Counted from the first letter of the stretch, positions 34,828-45,038 are shown. The stretch is 64,000 nucleotides of DNA from Alphaproteobacteria bacterium (GCA_005884685.1 VBAH01000049.1:1-64000); one strand, 5' to 3'. A program made the numbers and translations. The notes: generated by a model not told the origin, from the letters alone.

Positions 34828-35472
34828 ATGCATCCCGAATTGCGGCTGATCGAGGATTTTCTGACCGATCGCGGCGTGCTGTCGCTGCCCGCGCTGCCGC
34901 GCATGCTCTATGTGGTGCGTGGCGCGCTGACGATAGGCCAGCGCGTGCTCGGGCAGGGCGAGACGTATTTCGCCGAGGACCTGATCGCCGCGCATGCCGA
35001 AGGAACGGGCGCGACGTTATGGCGGTGGGAACTGTGCGATCCGCGCCAGCCGGCCGCGCCGATCAAGCATCCGAGTGTGAGTTCGCATGTGAAGCTCGTC
35101 GCACCGCTCACGACATTGCCGGACGGCGACCTCATCTGGCGCGGCGACAGCGTGGCGTTTCCGCCCGGCGGGTGCGCGTACCTGCACCGTCATCAAGGGC
35201 CGGGGGTGCGCTGCCTGATCGAGGGCAACCTGCGCATCGATACCGCGGGGCAGTCGCACACGCACGAGATCGGCGATGCCTGGTTCGAGAGCGGATCGGA
35301 CCCGGTGTTCGCGCAGGCTGGCAATCGGCCGACGCGCTTCATCCGCGTGATGATCCTGCCGCGCGGGCTGATCGGCAAAAGCTCGATCCAGTATGTCAAC
35401 GAGGAGGACAAGGCGAAGCCGAAGACGCAGCAGTACCGGGTGTTCGTCGATGCGCCGCTGACGCGGGCTTGA
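34828..35472 (+). CDS. Cupin-fold protein of unknown function
   Basis: 214 residues. Two cupin-like segments can be made out: a weak N-terminal half and a clearer C-terminal one with HRHQGPGVRCLIEGNLRI (metal-binding His pair and Glu-like position) and HTHEIGDAWFESG. This suggests a metal-containing beta-barrel, enzymatic or ligand-binding. No specific family recognised. It diverges from the MaoC gene and is followed by a palindromic repeat. Confidence 0.7.
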   Translation: MHPELRLIEDFLTDRGVLSLPALPRMLYVVRGALTIGQRVLGQGETYFAEDLIAAHAEGTGATLWRWELCDPRQPAAPIKHPSVSSHVKLVAPLTTLPDGDLIWRGDSVAFPPGGCAYLHRHQGPGVRCLIEGNLRIDTAGQSHTHEIGDAWFESGSDPVFAQAGNRPTRFIRVMILPRGLIGKSSIQYVNEEDKAKPKTQQYRVFVDAPLTRA

Positions 35473-35481
35473 CGTGCCCTT

Positions 35482-35555
35482 CCGCTCGTCCCCGCGCGCG
35501 CGGGGACCCAGTGCTGGGCCAAGACCTGGATGCCCGCTTGCGCGGGCATGAGCGG
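35482..35555. repeat. Dispersed palindromic repeat, family A copy 4
   Basis: CCGCTCGTCCCCGCGCGCGCGGGGACCCAG and TGCCCGCTTGCGCGGGCATGAGCGG arms around a short spacer. It lies between the stops of the convergent cupin and BolA genes. Confidence 0.85.
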
Positions 35556-35563
35556 AGAAAACG

Positions 35564-35845
35564 CTAGCGGCCGGCGCTCTCCTCCCCGGGCGCGTTGGCC
35601 TGGATCGCGAGCGCATGCACGCCGCCCTGCAGCTCGGCCGCGAGCGTCGCGTTGATCATGCGGTGACGCTCGATCCGGCTCTTCCCCCGGAACGCCTCAG
35701 ACACAATATAAACCCTGAAATGCGTCTGCCCGCCGGGCCGGTGTCCGGCGTGGCCTTCATGCTGGTGGGATTCATCGGCGACGCGCAGGCTTTCCGGCGT
35801 GAAAGCTTGCGTCAACTTCTCCGTGATGATGTCGGCGGTTCGCAT
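35564..35845 (-). CDS. BolA/IbaG-family protein
   Basis: 93 residues with the BolA core: SLRVADESHQHEGH near the start, THFRVYIVSEAFRGKSRIERHRMIN, and the late HALAIQANAP. BolA-type proteins pair with monothiol glutaredoxins to handle [2Fe-2S] clusters and influence envelope and stress responses. The start is set at MRTADIITEKL; the longer upstream frame lacks similarity. It is divergent from the J-domain gene (116-base gap), a neighbourhood also seen in related bacteria as I recall. Confidence 0.9.
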   Translation of the reverse strand: MRTADIITEKLTQAFTPESLRVADESHQHEGHAGHRPGGQTHFRVYIVSEAFRGKSRIERHRMINATLAAELQGGVHALAIQANAPGEESAGR

Positions 35846-35961
35846 CGGTTCCGTCCCGGGGCCGGAGTGCTCGGTTTGTCTATCCGCTGAAGGTCGAACG
35901 CGCGTCATTTTGTTTTGTCAAGCTTGCGGGTGCGTCGCTCGAATCCGCATAATGGTCGGTC

Positions 35962-36564
35962 ATGAAACTCGACTCGCCTTTGTTCAACCGGATTCGGGTC
36001 AAGCCCGAGCAGGAGCGCAAGCCGGCAGGGCAGATGCCGGTTTGCCAGTGGCCCGGTTGCGACTGCGAGGCGACACACCGCGCGCCCAAGGGGCGGACGC
36101 GCGAGAACCAGTACTGGCGCTTTTGCCTCGATCACGTGCGTGAGTACAATCATTCCTACAATTATTTCGCCGGCATGAGCGACGACGCCGTCGCGCGGTA
36201 CCAGAAAGATGCCGTAACCGGCCATCGTCCGACCTGGCGGATGGGTTTCAACGGCGGCGCCGACGGGTTCCACGCGAACGGTTCGAGCGATCCGTTCGAG
36301 GTGCTGCGCGAACTGGGCACCGGCCCGCGCGCCCGCGTCGAGCGGCCCGCGCCCGAGGCGCGCACCATCCGCAACGCCGAGCGCAAGGCTTTCGACACGC
36401 TCGGGCTGGAAGTCGACGCGGCTGCGGGTGAGATCAAGGCACGCTTCAAGGAGCTGGTGAAACGCCACCACCCGGACGCGAACGGCGGCGATCGCTCGCT
36501 GGAAGACCGCCTGCGCGAGATCATCCAGGCGTACAATTACCTCAAGTCGGCAAAATTCTGCTGA
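35962..36564 (+). CDS. J-domain (DnaJ-like) protein
   Basis: 200 residues. A C-terminal J domain (about 138-200) carries the essential HPD at 170-172. The N-terminal part has four cysteines (CQWPGCDCE ... FCLDH) that may bind zinc. It should recruit and stimulate a DnaK-type chaperone for a specific client. The family is widespread in Hyphomicrobiales next to BolA and cobS, the same order as here. Confidence 0.9.
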   Translation: MKLDSPLFNRIRVKPEQERKPAGQMPVCQWPGCDCEATHRAPKGRTRENQYWRFCLDHVREYNHSYNYFAGMSDDAVARYQKDAVTGHRPTWRMGFNGGADGFHANGSSDPFEVLRELGTGPRARVERPAPEARTIRNAERKAFDTLGLEVDAAAGEIKARFKELVKRHHPDANGGDRSLEDRLREIIQAYNYLKSAKFC

Positions 36565-36759
36565 CGTGGGTCGAACGCAAGGGCCGGCCGGTTGCCGGAG
36601 CGACCCTTGGGCCGATTAAAGCCATGAAAAATTGTGATATTTGCTGCCCGAAAGGGTAGCTATCGCACTGCACGGGGTTTCTGGTAGTTTCCCGCCGATT
36701 ATCCGATCCGCATGACGTAATTCGCGCCTCGGGTTCGCCCTGAAGGCCACGGAGGAGCA

Positions 36760-37749
36760 ATGGCTGCCGCTACACAGGAAGTCGCCGGCCTGCCCGACAT
36801 GAAGGTGTCGGTGCGGCAGGTGTTCGGCATCGACAGCGACATGGAGGTGCCGGCCTATTCGGAACCGGACGATCACGTCCCCGACGTCGATCAGGATTAC
36901 CGTTTCGACCGCGCCACCACGCTGGCGATCCTTGCGGGCTTTGCGCGCAACCGCCGCGTCATCATCTCGGGCTATCACGGCACCGGCAAGTCGACGCACA
37001 TCGAGCAGGTCGCGGCGCGGCTCAACTGGCCGTGCGTGCGCGTCAACCTCGACAGCCACATCAGCCGTATCGACCTGATCGGCAAGGACGCCATCGTCAT
37101 CAAGGACGGCCTGCAGGTCACGGAATTCCGCGACGGCATCCTGCCGTGGGCCTACCAGCACAACGTCGCGCTCTGCTTCGACGAGTACGACGCCGGCCGC
37201 CCGGACGTGATGTTCGTGATCCAGCGCGTGCTGGAATCCTCCGGCCGCCTGACCCTGCTCGACCAGAGCCGCGTGATCCGCCCGCATCCGGCGTTCCGCC
37301 TGTTCGCGACCGCCAACACGATCGGGCTCGGCGACACCACCGGCCTCTATCACGGCACGCAGCAGATCAACCAGGCGCAGATGGACCGCTGGTCGATCGT
37401 CTCGACCTTGAACTATCTGCCGCACGACAACGAGGTCGAGATCGTGCTCGCCAAGGCGAAGGGCTACCGCACGGCGGAAGGGCGCGACATCGTCAACAAG
37501 ATGGTGCGCGTCGCGGACCTGACGCGCAATGCGTTCATGAACGGCGACATCTCGACCGTGATGAGCCCGCGCACCGTGATCACCTGGGCGGAGAATTCGG
37601 AGATCTTCGGCGGCGATCTCGGTTTTGGATTCCGCCTCACGTTCCTGAACAAATGCGATGAGCTGGAGCGTCCGATCGTCGCCGAGTTCTATCAGCGCTG
37701 CTTCGGCGTCGAGCTGCCGGAAAGCTCGGTGAACGTCGCGCTCTCGTAA
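36760..37749 (+). CDS. cobS: Cobaltochelatase subunit CobS
   Basis: 329 residues, AAA+ ATPase of the aerobic cobalt chelatase that inserts cobalt into hydrogenobyrinic acid a,c-diamide with CobN and CobT. Walker A is GYHGTGKST (71-79), Walker B is CFDEYDAG, and FATANTIG is the sensor region. GGAGGAG precedes the ATG. cobT follows after six bases. cobN is not in the window, as usual for this group. Confidence 0.95.
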   Translation: MAAATQEVAGLPDMKVSVRQVFGIDSDMEVPAYSEPDDHVPDVDQDYRFDRATTLAILAGFARNRRVIISGYHGTGKSTHIEQVAARLNWPCVRVNLDSHISRIDLIGKDAIVIKDGLQVTEFRDGILPWAYQHNVALCFDEYDAGRPDVMFVIQRVLESSGRLTLLDQSRVIRPHPAFRLFATANTIGLGDTTGLYHGTQQINQAQMDRWSIVSTLNYLPHDNEVEIVLAKAKGYRTAEGRDIVNKMVRVADLTRNAFMNGDISTVMSPRTVITWAENSEIFGGDLGFGFRLTFLNKCDELERPIVAEFYQRCFGVELPESSVNVALS

Positions 37750-37755
37750 CGCCCG

Positions 37756-39648
37756 ATGTCCTCCAACATCAAAGCGAAGAATCCGTCGAAGGAATCCCCG
37801 ACCGAGCCGTTCAAGCGCGCGGTCGCGGGCTGCATGCGGGCGATCGCGCGCAAGCCCGACCTGGAAATCTCCTACGCGGCGGAGCGCCCCGGCATGGCCG
37901 GCGGCAAGGCGCGCCTGCCCGAGCCGCCGCGCAAGCTGAACGCGCAGGATGCCGCGATCGTGCGCGGGCATTCCGACTCGATCGCGCTCAAGCTCGCCTG
38001 CCACGACCCGGCGGTGCACCGGCGCCAGATGCCGTCCGGCCAGCAGGGCCGCGCCGTGTTCGAGGCGGTCGAGCAGGCGCGCGTCGAGGCGATCGGCGCG
38101 CGGCGCATGCACGGTGTGGCGCAGAACCTCTCCGCCATGCTCGACGACAAATTCCATCGCGGCAAGTTCGACGACATCACCGACCGTGCCGATGCGCCGA
38201 TCGAGGACGCCGTCGCCATGTTGGTACGCGAGCGCCTCACGGGCCAGGCGCCGCCGCCGGCCGCGCGCAAGCTCGTCGACCTGTGGCGCCCGTTCATCGA
38301 GGAGCGCGCCGGGCGCGACCTCGACCGGCTGGAAAAGCTGGTCGAGCAGCAGCGCCGCTTCGGCGATGTGATCCACGATCTGCTCGACTCGCTCGAAATG
38401 GGCGACGAGCGTGCGCGCGATTCCGAAGAGGACGAGGACGAATCCGGCGAGAGCGACAGCCAGCAGAATCAGGGCGAGGACGGCGACGCCAAGGAGTCCG
38501 AGGACACCGAGGGCATGAGCATGGAGGAGATGGAGGTCTCCGCCGAGGAATTGCCCGACGGTGCGAGCGAGGCGATGGACGCGCCCTCCGCCGACATGCC
38601 GGACGATGCCGACATGGGAGACTCGGAAGCCGCCAACGAGCCGTGGCGGCCGCGCCAGCACGGGGCCAACGAGCCGCGCGGGCCCGAGTATCACCCCTAC
38701 ATCGCGAAATTCGACGAGACGATCGCGGCGGAGGATCTGTGCGAGCCAGAGGAGTTGGATCGCCTCAGAGGCTATCTCGACAAGCAGCTCTCGCATCTGC
38801 AGGGCGTCGTGTCGCGGCTTGCCAATCGGCTGCAGCGCCGCCTGATGGCGCAGCAGAACCGCGCCTGGGAGTTCGATCTCGAGGAAGGCCTGCTCGATCC
38901 GGCGCGGCTGTCGCGCATCGTGATCGACCCGATGCATCCGCTCTCGTTCAAGCGCGAGAAAGACACCCAGTTCCGCGACACCGTGGTGACCCTGCTGCTC
39001 GACAATTCCGGTTCGATGCGCGGCCGCCCGATCACCGTGGCGGCGACCTGCGCCGACATCCTCGCGCGCACTTTGGAACGCTGCGGCGTGAAGGTCGAAA
39101 TCCTCGGCTTCACCACGCGCGCCTGGAAGGGCGGGCAATCGCGCGAGGCATGGCTTGCGGGCGGCAAGCCGCCGAACCCGGGGCGGCTCAACGATCTGCG
39201 CCACATCATCTACAAGTCGGCCGATGCACCGTGGCGGCGCGCGCGCAAGAATCTCGGCCTGATGATGCGCGAGGGATTGCTCAAGGAGAACATCGACGGC
39301 GAGGCGCTCGACTGGGCGCACAAGCGGCTGCTCGCGCGCACCGAGCAGCGCAAGATCCTGATGATGATCTCCGACGGCGCGCCGGTCGACGATTCCACGC
39401 TCTCGGTCAATCCGGGCAATTACCTCGAGCGCCACCTGCGCTGGGTGATCGAGGAGATCGAGACGCGTTCGCCGGTCGAGCTGATCGCGATCGGCATCGG
39501 GCATGACGTGACGCGCTACTACCGCCGCGCCGTCACCATCGTGGACGCCGAGGAGCTTGGCGGCGTGATGACGGAGAAGCTCGCCGAGCTGTTCGAGGAG
39601 CAGGCCGCTGCCGAACCCGCGCCGCCGCCCCGGCGGAAGATGCATTGA
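37756..39648 (+). CDS. cobT: Cobaltochelatase subunit CobT
   Basis: 630 residues: a helical N-terminal region, a strongly acidic, Glu/Asp/Met-rich linker (about 215-300), and a C-terminal von Willebrand A domain with metal-ion-dependent adhesion motif DNSGSMRG at 416. It forms the CobST ring complex that powers cobalt insertion. The gene follows cobS after six bases. The stop overlaps the next possible start (39645), which itself lies in a palindromic repeat. Confidence 0.95.
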   Translation: MSSNIKAKNPSKESPTEPFKRAVAGCMRAIARKPDLEISYAAERPGMAGGKARLPEPPRKLNAQDAAIVRGHSDSIALKLACHDPAVHRRQMPSGQQGRAVFEAVEQARVEAIGARRMHGVAQNLSAMLDDKFHRGKFDDITDRADAPIEDAVAMLVRERLTGQAPPPAARKLVDLWRPFIEERAGRDLDRLEKLVEQQRRFGDVIHDLLDSLEMGDERARDSEEDEDESGESDSQQNQGEDGDAKESEDTEGMSMEEMEVSAEELPDGASEAMDAPSADMPDDADMGDSEAANEPWRPRQHGANEPRGPEYHPYIAKFDETIAAEDLCEPEELDRLRGYLDKQLSHLQGVVSRLANRLQRRLMAQQNRAWEFDLEEGLLDPARLSRIVIDPMHPLSFKREKDTQFRDTVVTLLLDNSGSMRGRPITVAATCADILARTLERCGVKVEILGFTTRAWKGGQSREAWLAGGKPPNPGRLNDLRHIIYKSADAPWRRARKNLGLMMREGLLKENIDGEALDWAHKRLLARTEQRKILMMISDGAPVDDSTLSVNPGNYLERHLRWVIEEIETRSPVELIAIGIGHDVTRYYRRAVTIVDAEELGGVMTEKLAELFEEQAAAEPAPPPRRKMH

Positions 39649-40763
39649 TGCATCCGGTCATTCCGGGACGGCCCACAGGGCCGGGCCCGGAATCCATAAC
39701 CACGAAGCGGGCTTTTGGATTCCGGGCTCCTCGCTTCGCTCGGCCCCGGAATGACGTTATTGCGGGTGCCATCGCTCTCTTCGCCCTCAACACCCTCGCA
39801 GCCTCCGCGCAAACCTCCCCACGCCAGCCCGAGCCGCCGGTCAAGATCGAGGTGCTGGCGAAACCGATCGGAGCCTTCGAGCCGCGCGATCCCTCGCGCA
39901 CGCGCTTCGGCGCGCTCGTTTATCGCGGCGGCATCGAGCTGACATCGTCCTATCGCGAATTCGGCGGCATCTCGGCGATCCGCGTTGCCGCCGACGGCGC
40001 AGGCTTTCTCGCCGTGACCGACAAGGGACGCTGGCTGCGCGGCCGTATCGTTTATGACGGAACGCGGCCGGCCGGCATCGTCGATGCCGAGATGGCGCCG
40101 GTGCTTGGGCCCGACGGGCGCACCCTCGCGGCGCGCGGCTGGTACGACACCGAGTCGATCGCGCAAGACGGCGGCACGGTCTGGCTCGGCATCGAGCGGG
40201 TGAACCGCATCGTGCGCCTCGACGTCGGACGCGATGGGCTACTCGCGCGCGCACATCCGATCACGGTGCCGCCCGGCGTCCAACGGCTGCCGCACAACAG
40301 GGGCCTCGAATGCCTCGAGTTCGTGCCGCGCCGGCTACCGCTCGGCGGCACGCTGATTGCGATCTCGGAGCGCGGGCTGGATCGCGACGGCAACATCGAG
40401 GGCTTCCTGCTCGGCGGCCCAACCCCCGGCGCGTTCTCGGTCAAGCGCATCGGCGACTTCGATGTGAGCGACTGCGCCGTCACGCCGAAGGGCGACCTGC
40501 TCGTGCTGGAGCGAAGCTTCTCGCGCTTCAGGGGCGTCGGCATGCGCATCCGCCGCGTGCCGCTGGCCAGCATCACGCCCGGCACGACCGTGGACGGGCC
40601 GGCGCTGATCGAAGCCGACATGGGGCATCAGATCGACAACATGGAGGGCCTGTCGGTCCATCGCGCGGCGAACGGGGACCTCGTGCTGACGCTGATCTCC
40701 GACGACAATTTCTCTATCATTCAGCGCACGATCCTGCTGCAGTTCACGCTGGCCGAACCATAG
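39645..40763 (+). CDS. Exported esterase-like-phytase family protein with repeat-derived 5' end
   Basis: Up to 372 residues. The mature part resembles the esterase-like activity of phytase family: [24 protein letters not shown], a seven-strand propeller-like pattern, NRGLECLEF and a terminal [15 protein letters not shown] signal peptide core ([18 protein letters not shown]) begins near 39757. Codons before it are encoded by the family B repeat, so the real start is uncertain: either the repeat has been captured as an N-terminus or a rare start is used near 39757. Substrate unknown. Confidence 0.8.
   Translation: MMHPVIPGRPTGPGPESITTKRAFGFRAPRFARPRNDVIAGAIALFALNTLAASAQTSPRQPEPPVKIEVLAKPIGAFEPRDPSRTRFGALVYRGGIELTSSYREFGGISAIRVAADGAGFLAVTDKGRWLRGRIVYDGTRPAGIVDAEMAPVLGPDGRTLAARGWYDTESIAQDGGTVWLGIERVNRIVRLDVGRDGLLARAHPITVPPGVQRLPHNRGLECLEFVPRRLPLGGTLIAISERGLDRDGNIEGFLLGGPTPGAFSVKRIGDFDVSDCAVTPKGDLLVLERSFSRFRGVGMRIRRVPLASITPGTTVDGPALIEADMGHQIDNMEGLSVHRAANGDLVLTLISDDNFSIIQRTILLQFTLAEP
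39657..39755. repeat. Dispersed palindromic repeat, family B copy 1
   Basis: GTCATTCCGGGACGGCCC opening, GGGCCGGGCCCGGAATCCATAACCACG middle and TTCCGGGCTC ... CCCCGGAATGAC closing: nested inverted repeats typical of this family. It overlaps the predicted 5' end of the esterase-like gene. Related copies are at 55304 and 57677. Confidence 0.8.
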
Positions 40764-40787
40764 CGTCACGCGATAATCTTTCAGGCG

Positions 40788-41018
40788 ATGGACTGGTCGA
40801 TGTTCAAGAAGACCATTCAGCCGCTCGACCTGCTGCTCGCGGTGCTCGCCGCGATCGTGCCCGGCGCTGCGATCTTCTATTGGCTGGCCGCGTCCGGCCG
40901 GCTGCCGTTCGATTTCCTGTCTGGGGTCATGTATCTGCTCACCGCCGCGTCCGTGATGCTGGGGGTGATCGGCGGCATGATTTGGTTTGCGGTCTGGTTC
41001 TTCAGCCCGCATCGATGA
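40788..41018 (+). CDS. Small two-helix membrane protein
   Basis: 76 residues with two hydrophobic helices (LDLLLAVLAAIVPGAAIFYW and VMYLLTAASVMLGVIGGMIW). No named family recognised. It follows the esterase-like gene by 24 bases on the same strand and is probably co-transcribed. It has a PG dipeptide in helix 1 but no PGxC motif, so it does not belong to the 10.3-11.8 kb family. Confidence 0.6.
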   Translation: MDWSMFKKTIQPLDLLLAVLAAIVPGAAIFYWLAASGRLPFDFLSGVMYLLTAASVMLGVIGGMIWFAVWFFSPHR

Positions 41019-41025
41019 CTCGGCT

Positions 41026-41061
41026 GTCATCCCGGGCGAGCGTAGCGGCTATCCGGGACCC
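41026..41061. repeat. Short inverted repeat, family B-like
   Basis: GTCATCCCGGGCGAGCG ... TATCCGGGACC, a shorter relative of the CCGG-rich palindromes elsewhere in the window, placed between convergent stops. Confidence 0.5.
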
Positions 41062-41111
41062 ACGAAACACCGCTATCAGTTACTTCGCGCGGCCCGTGAT
41101 ACAGGAGATTA

Positions 41112-41408
41112 TCAGGCCGCCTTGGCTTCCGCGGTCTTCTTCGCGATCGCCTGCTTCAGCTTGAGCGCCTTGGGCGACAGCTCCTCGGCCCGCGCCTTCT
41201 TGAGGAAGGCGTCGAGGCCGCCGCGATGGTCGACCGTCCTGAGCGCATTTGCCGAGACCCGCAGCTTCACCGAGCGGCCGAGCGCATCCGATATCAGCGT
41301 GACGTTCAACAGGTTCGGCAGGAAGCGCCGCTTGGTCTTGATGTTCGAGTGGCTGACCTTGTGGCCAACCTGCGGGCCCTTGCCGGTCAGATCGCAACGG
41401 CGCGACAT
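41112..41408 (-). CDS. rpmB: Ribosomal protein L28
   Basis: 98 residues starting [21 protein letters not shown], the conserved L28 opening with the TGKGP zinc-knuckle-derived region, followed by [14 protein letters not shown]. Length is normal for alphaproteobacteria, which carry a longer C-terminal extension ([16 protein letters not shown]). Part of the 50S subunit. Start chosen by family; an upstream in-frame ATG would add 39 unrelated residues. Confidence 0.97.
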   Translation of the reverse strand: MSRRCDLTGKGPQVGHKVSHSNIKTKRRFLPNLLNVTLISDALGRSVKLRVSANALRTVDHRGGLDAFLKKARAEELSPKALKLKQAIAKKTAEAKAA

Positions 41409-41631
41409 GGTCGAAATCCTTGAATATGTTGGCAAATCCCGCAAGCGGCGGCCGGACCTCCGTGCGGGGATGGGGGACCTATAAGGGCCATGCCGTAAGG
41501 CGTCAAGCCACGCGGTGCGGATCACAGATTCGGCGCATTCTCGGTCGATGACGCGAAAATACCAGTCCAGATCGCACGGATCGGCTGGTATCCTGCATCA
41601 GGCCGCAGTCGAGTTGGGGAAGGTTCAAACG

Positions 41632-42483
41632 TTGCGTCATTGCCGGCATGCCTCTCTGATTGCTGCGAGTGCCGTGCTCGCATGCCTTTCCGTCGGCGCG
41701 CAGGCGCAGGGCAAGCTCGAGGCGCGCTACAGCGCTTCGCTCGCCGGCATCCCGCTCGGCACCGGCATCTGGGTGATCGACATCGCGCCGGACCAGTACA
41801 CCGCCGTTGCCAGCGGGCGCACCACCGGCTTGGTCAAGCTGATCTCGGATGGCTCGGGTTCCGGCGGTGCGCGCGGTACCGTGCACGGCGCCACTATGGC
41901 GCCGACGAGCTACGCGTCGAGCACCACAGCCGACAAGCACACCGACGAGGTGCGCATGACGTTGCGCGCCGGAACGGTGAAAGATGTGTTGGCCGAGCCG
42001 CCGCTGATCCCTTCGCCCGACCGCGTGCCGGTGACCGAGGCGCACCGCAAGGGCGTGACCGACCCGATGAGCGCCGCGATCATCCCTGTCGCCGGGAACG
42101 GCGACGTGCTCACGCCGGACGCCTGCAAGCGCAAGCTTCCGATCTTCGACGGCCGCCAGCGCGCCGACATCGACCTTGTGTTCAAGCGCATGGATCGGGT
42201 GAAGGCCGACAAGGGCTATCAGGGCCCGGTCGTGGTCTGCACGGTGCTGTACAAGCCGATCGCGGGCCATCGGCCGGAGCGCCCGGCCATCAAGTATCTG
42301 GTCGAGCAGCGCGACATGGAAATGTGGCTTGCGCCGATCGTCGGCACGCGCGTGCTGGTGCCGTTCCGTTTCTCGGTGCCGACGCCGTTCGGGCTCGGCG
42401 TGCTGCAGGCGACCTATTTCGTCGCGCAGCCGCAGCCGACGCAGGCCGCCCGCCAGGTGCCGGCGCGCGCGCAGACGCAGTAG
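41632..42483 (+). CDS. Exported DUF3108 protein
   Basis: About 283 residues from a TTG start: signal peptide RHCRHASLIAASAVLACLS with cleavage near AQAQ, then the DUF3108 beta-rich domain (LEARYSASLAGIPLGTG ... YLVEQRDMEMWLAPI). The family is a periplasmic protein of unknown function, common near rpmB in this group. Start: TTG 41632 has GGGGAAGG upstream and gives a normal signal peptide; ATG 41548 would add a 28-residue cap. The two cannot be separated by sequence alone. Confidence 0.8.
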   Translation: MRHCRHASLIAASAVLACLSVGAQAQGKLEARYSASLAGIPLGTGIWVIDIAPDQYTAVASGRTTGLVKLISDGSGSGGARGTVHGATMAPTSYASSTTADKHTDEVRMTLRAGTVKDVLAEPPLIPSPDRVPVTEAHRKGVTDPMSAAIIPVAGNGDVLTPDACKRKLPIFDGRQRADIDLVFKRMDRVKADKGYQGPVVVCTVLYKPIAGHRPERPAIKYLVEQRDMEMWLAPIVGTRVLVPFRFSVPTPFGLGVLQATYFVAQPQPTQAARQVPARAQTQ

Positions 42484-42489
42484 CGTCTT

Positions 42490-42567
42490 CCGCTCGTCCC
42501 CGCGAAAGCGGGGACCCAGAGCCAAGCGAAGAAAAAACCGGAGTCCCGCTTACGCGGGAATGAGCGG
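42490..42567. repeat. Dispersed palindromic repeat, family A copy 5
   Basis: CCGCTCGTCCCCGCGAAAGCGGGGACCCAG ... CCCGCTTACGCGGGAATGAGCGG, the typical two-hairpin unit, between the convergent stops of the DUF3108 and yciB genes. Confidence 0.88.
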
Positions 42568-42569
42568 TT

Positions 42570-43205
42570 TCACGGTTCGTCCTTCGTCACGGCGTATTTC
42601 TGCAGCAGCGGGTATTGCAATGCCGCGAACACGAAGGTGAGCGGCAGCACGCCGAACACCTTGAAGCTCACCCAGAAATCCGTCGTCTGCGTGCGCCAGA
42701 CGATCTCGTTGAGCGCCGCGAGCGCGAGGAAGAAAATCGCCCAGCGCAGCGTGAGCTTGCGCCAGCCTTCCTCGGTCAGGTCGAACACCGAATCGAACAC
42801 GATCGCGAGCAGCGGCTTGTTGAAGAAAAGCCCCCCGAGCAGAACGCCGGCGAACAGCAGATAGATGATCGTCGGCTTCATCTTGATGAAAGTGTCGTCG
42901 TGCAGCACCAGCGTGAGACCGCCGAACGCGACCACGACCACGGCCGTCACCATCGCCATTACCGGCAGGTGGCGCGTCAGCGCATAGCTCAGCGCCAGCG
43001 AGACGAGGATCGCCACCATGAATACCGCGGTCGCAACGAAGATGCCGGCCTTCTCGCCGCCCGCCGCTGCCGGCAGCAGCGGGCCGACCAGCGGCAGGAA
43101 CAGGCCGGGCCGCGAATTGGCGAAAAAGAACAGCAGCAGCGGGCCCATTTCGAGCGCGAGCTTGAGAAAGGGATTGAGCTGCTTGCGTGGTGTCGTAGCG
43201 GTCAT
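42570..43205 (-). CDS. yciB: Inner-membrane septation protein A (YciB/IspZ family)
   Basis: 211 residues with five to six hydrophobic helices. The family signature runs [19 protein letters not shown] and continues [21 protein letters not shown]. YciB is an inner-membrane protein linked to cell-envelope/division upkeep. It lies immediately downstream of ftsY on the same strand, an order conserved in many Proteobacteria, with a palindromic repeat between. Confidence 0.94.
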   Translation of the reverse strand: MTATTPRKQLNPFLKLALEMGPLLLFFFANSRPGLFLPLVGPLLPAAAGGEKAGIFVATAVFMVAILVSLALSYALTRHLPVMAMVTAVVVVAFGGLTLVLHDDTFIKMKPTIIYLLFAGVLLGGLFFNKPLLAIVFDSVFDLTEEGWRKLTLRWAIFFLALAALNEIVWRTQTTDFWVSFKVFGVLPLTFVFAALQYPLLQKYAVTKDEP

Positions 43206-43213
43206 GATGTCCT

Positions 43214-43280
43214 GTAGCCCGGATTGAGCGCCAGCGAAATCCGGGATTTTTCATGCCAGATTCCCGGCTTTCGCTACGCC
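43214..43280. repeat. Dispersed inverted repeat, family E, between ftsY and yciB
   Basis: AGCGAAATCCGGGA pairs with TTCCCGGCTTTCGCT across a short spacer. The element abuts the ftsY stop codon. A related GAGCGAAGCGA/ATCCGGG unit occurs at 47861. Confidence 0.7.
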
Positions 43281-44216
43281 CTACGCCTCGATCCCGGCGA
43301 TCGCGTTGGCGAAATCCCGGGCCGCGAACGGCGCCAGGTCCTCGACGCCTTCGCCGACCCCGATGAAGTGCACCGGCAGCTTGTGCCTGGCGGCAAGCGC
43401 CACCAGAATGCCGCCGCGCGCGGTGCCGTCGAGCTTGGTCATGACGAGCCCGGTGACCCCGGCGATGCGCGTGAACTCGGCCGCCTGCGACAGCGCGTTC
43501 TGGCCGACGGTCGCATCGAGCACCAGCAGCACCGCGTGCGGCGCTTGCGGCTCGACCTTCTTCATCACGCGCACGACTTTTTCGAGCTCCGACATCAGTT
43601 CGGTCTTGTTCTGCAGCCGCCCCGCGGTGTCGACGATCAGTACGTCTGCCGCGCTGCTGCGCGCCGCGGTCAAGGCCTCGAAGACGAGGCTCGCCGCGTC
43701 CGAGCCCTGCTCGCGCGCGATCACGGTGGCGCCGGTGCGCTGCCCCCAGATCTTGAGCTGGTCGATCGCGGCGGCGCGGAACGTGTCGCCGGCCGCGAGC
43801 ACCACGGTGCGGCCTTCGCGGCGAAAACGCGCCGCAAGCTTGCCGATGGTGGTGGTCTTGCCCGAGCCGTTCACGCCGACCACCAGAATGACGAACGGCT
43901 TTGCGCTCGCATCGATCGCCAGCGGCTTCGCCACGGGGATAAGCACCTTCTCGACTTCGCTGGCGAGAATCGCCTTCGCCTCGGTATCGCTCACCTGCTT
44001 GTCGTAACGCCCCGCAGCGATCGCGGCGGCGATGCGCGCGGCCGTGTCGACGCCGAGATCGGCGCGGATCAAGAGCTCCTCCAGCTCCTCGATCGTCGCA
44101 GCGTCGAGCTTGCGCTTCGAGACGAGATCGCTGATCGCGGTTGCGATCGACGACGAGGTGCGCTGCAGCCCGCCCGAAAGGCGCTGCCACCAGCTCTGTT
44201 TGGGGGTGTCATTCAT
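43281..44216 (-). CDS. ftsY: Signal recognition particle receptor FtsY
   Basis: 311 residues: helical N domain, then the SRP-type GTPase G domain with GVNGSGKTT (114-122), DTAGRLQNK, TKLDGTARGG and the closing IGVGEGVEDLAPF. It receives SRP-ribosome complexes (with Ffh at 53730) at the inner membrane. It lacks a long acidic A domain, as usual in alphaproteobacteria. Start at MNDTPKQSWW; the divergent pseudouridine synthase starts 27 bases away. Confidence 0.97.
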   Translation of the reverse strand: MNDTPKQSWWQRLSGGLQRTSSSIATAISDLVSKRKLDAATIEELEELLIRADLGVDTAARIAAAIAAGRYDKQVSDTEAKAILASEVEKVLIPVAKPLAIDASAKPFVILVVGVNGSGKTTTIGKLAARFRREGRTVVLAAGDTFRAAAIDQLKIWGQRTGATVIAREQGSDAASLVFEALTAARSSAADVLIVDTAGRLQNKTELMSELEKVVRVMKKVEPQAPHAVLLVLDATVGQNALSQAAEFTRIAGVTGLVMTKLDGTARGGILVALAARHKLPVHFIGVGEGVEDLAPFAARDFANAIAGIEA

Positions 44217-44243
44217 GGTGCGCGCCGTGATAGCGGTTTCGGC

Positions 44244-45038
44244 ATGAACGTGAAAGCGCAAGATCGGACGCACGCGCGGCCGTTCGATCCGAAGAACGCG
44301 AGCGAGGAGGAGATCCTCGCGCGCGTGCTTCATCGCGACGGGCTGATGCTGGTGATCGACAAGCCGGCCGGCCTCTCGGTGCATCGCGGACCGAAGGGCG
44401 GCCCTAGTCTCGAAGACTGGTTCGACGCGCTGCGCTTCGGCCTGCCGCGCCGGCCGGAGCTCGCGCACCGGCTCGACCGCGAGACCTCCGGCTGCCTCGT
44501 GCTCGGCCGCCACCGCAAGGCGCTCGCGCATCTGAGTCTGCTGTTCAAGCACCGCCGCGTCGGCAAGACCTACTGGGCGGTGGTCGAGGGCGGACCGCAG
44601 GCCGACGAAGGCGTGATCGACATGCCGCTCGGGCGGCTCGATCCGGATTTCGGCTGGTGGATGAAGCCGGACCCGGAGGGGCAACCGGCGGTGACGAAGT
44701 GGACCGTGATGGGGCGCGCCGCCGACCGCACGATCTCCTGGCTCGCGCTCGAGCCGGTCACCGGGCGCACGCATCAGTTGCGCGTGCACTGTGCCGCAAT
44801 GGGCTTTGCGATTTTCGGCGACGACATCTACGGCAACGAGGCGAGCCAGCGGCGCGCACGGCAGATCAAGTTCGTCGCGCGGCCCGACGCGCCCGGCCTG
44901 CAGCTGCACGCGCGCGAGGTGGTGGTGCCGATCTCGAAGAACAAGGAAGCCGTGCGCGTGATCGCACCGGTGCCGCAGCATTTGCGCGCGCGCCTCGCCG
45001 CGTGCGGGTGGACCGGGGAGGCGCCGCCGCGCGAGTAA
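44244..45038 (+). CDS. RluA-family pseudouridine synthase
   Basis: 264 residues. Catalytic Asp lies in AHRLDRETSGCLVLGR, with the family's GKTYWAVVEG and PVTGRTHQLRVH segments. No S4 domain is present, so it resembles short RluA/TruC-like enzymes that modify rRNA or tRNA uridines. The exact target cannot be read. Start by position 27 bases from the divergent ftsY, inside which a shared promoter must lie. Confidence 0.92.
   Translation: MNVKAQDRTHARPFDPKNASEEEILARVLHRDGLMLVIDKPAGLSVHRGPKGGPSLEDWFDALRFGLPRRPELAHRLDRETSGCLVLGRHRKALAHLSLLFKHRRVGKTYWAVVEGGPQADEGVIDMPLGRLDPDFGWWMKPDPEGQPAVTKWTVMGRAADRTISWLALEPVTGRTHQLRVHCAAMGFAIFGDDIYGNEASQRRARQIKFVARPDAPGLQLHAREVVVPISKNKEAVRVIAPVPQHLRARLAACGWTGEAPPRE

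Noticed and set aside
36565-36759. Cobalamin riboswitch upstream of cobS
   Set aside because: I could not find the conserved B12-box or a plausible fold in this 195-base gap. It shows nothing else I can name.
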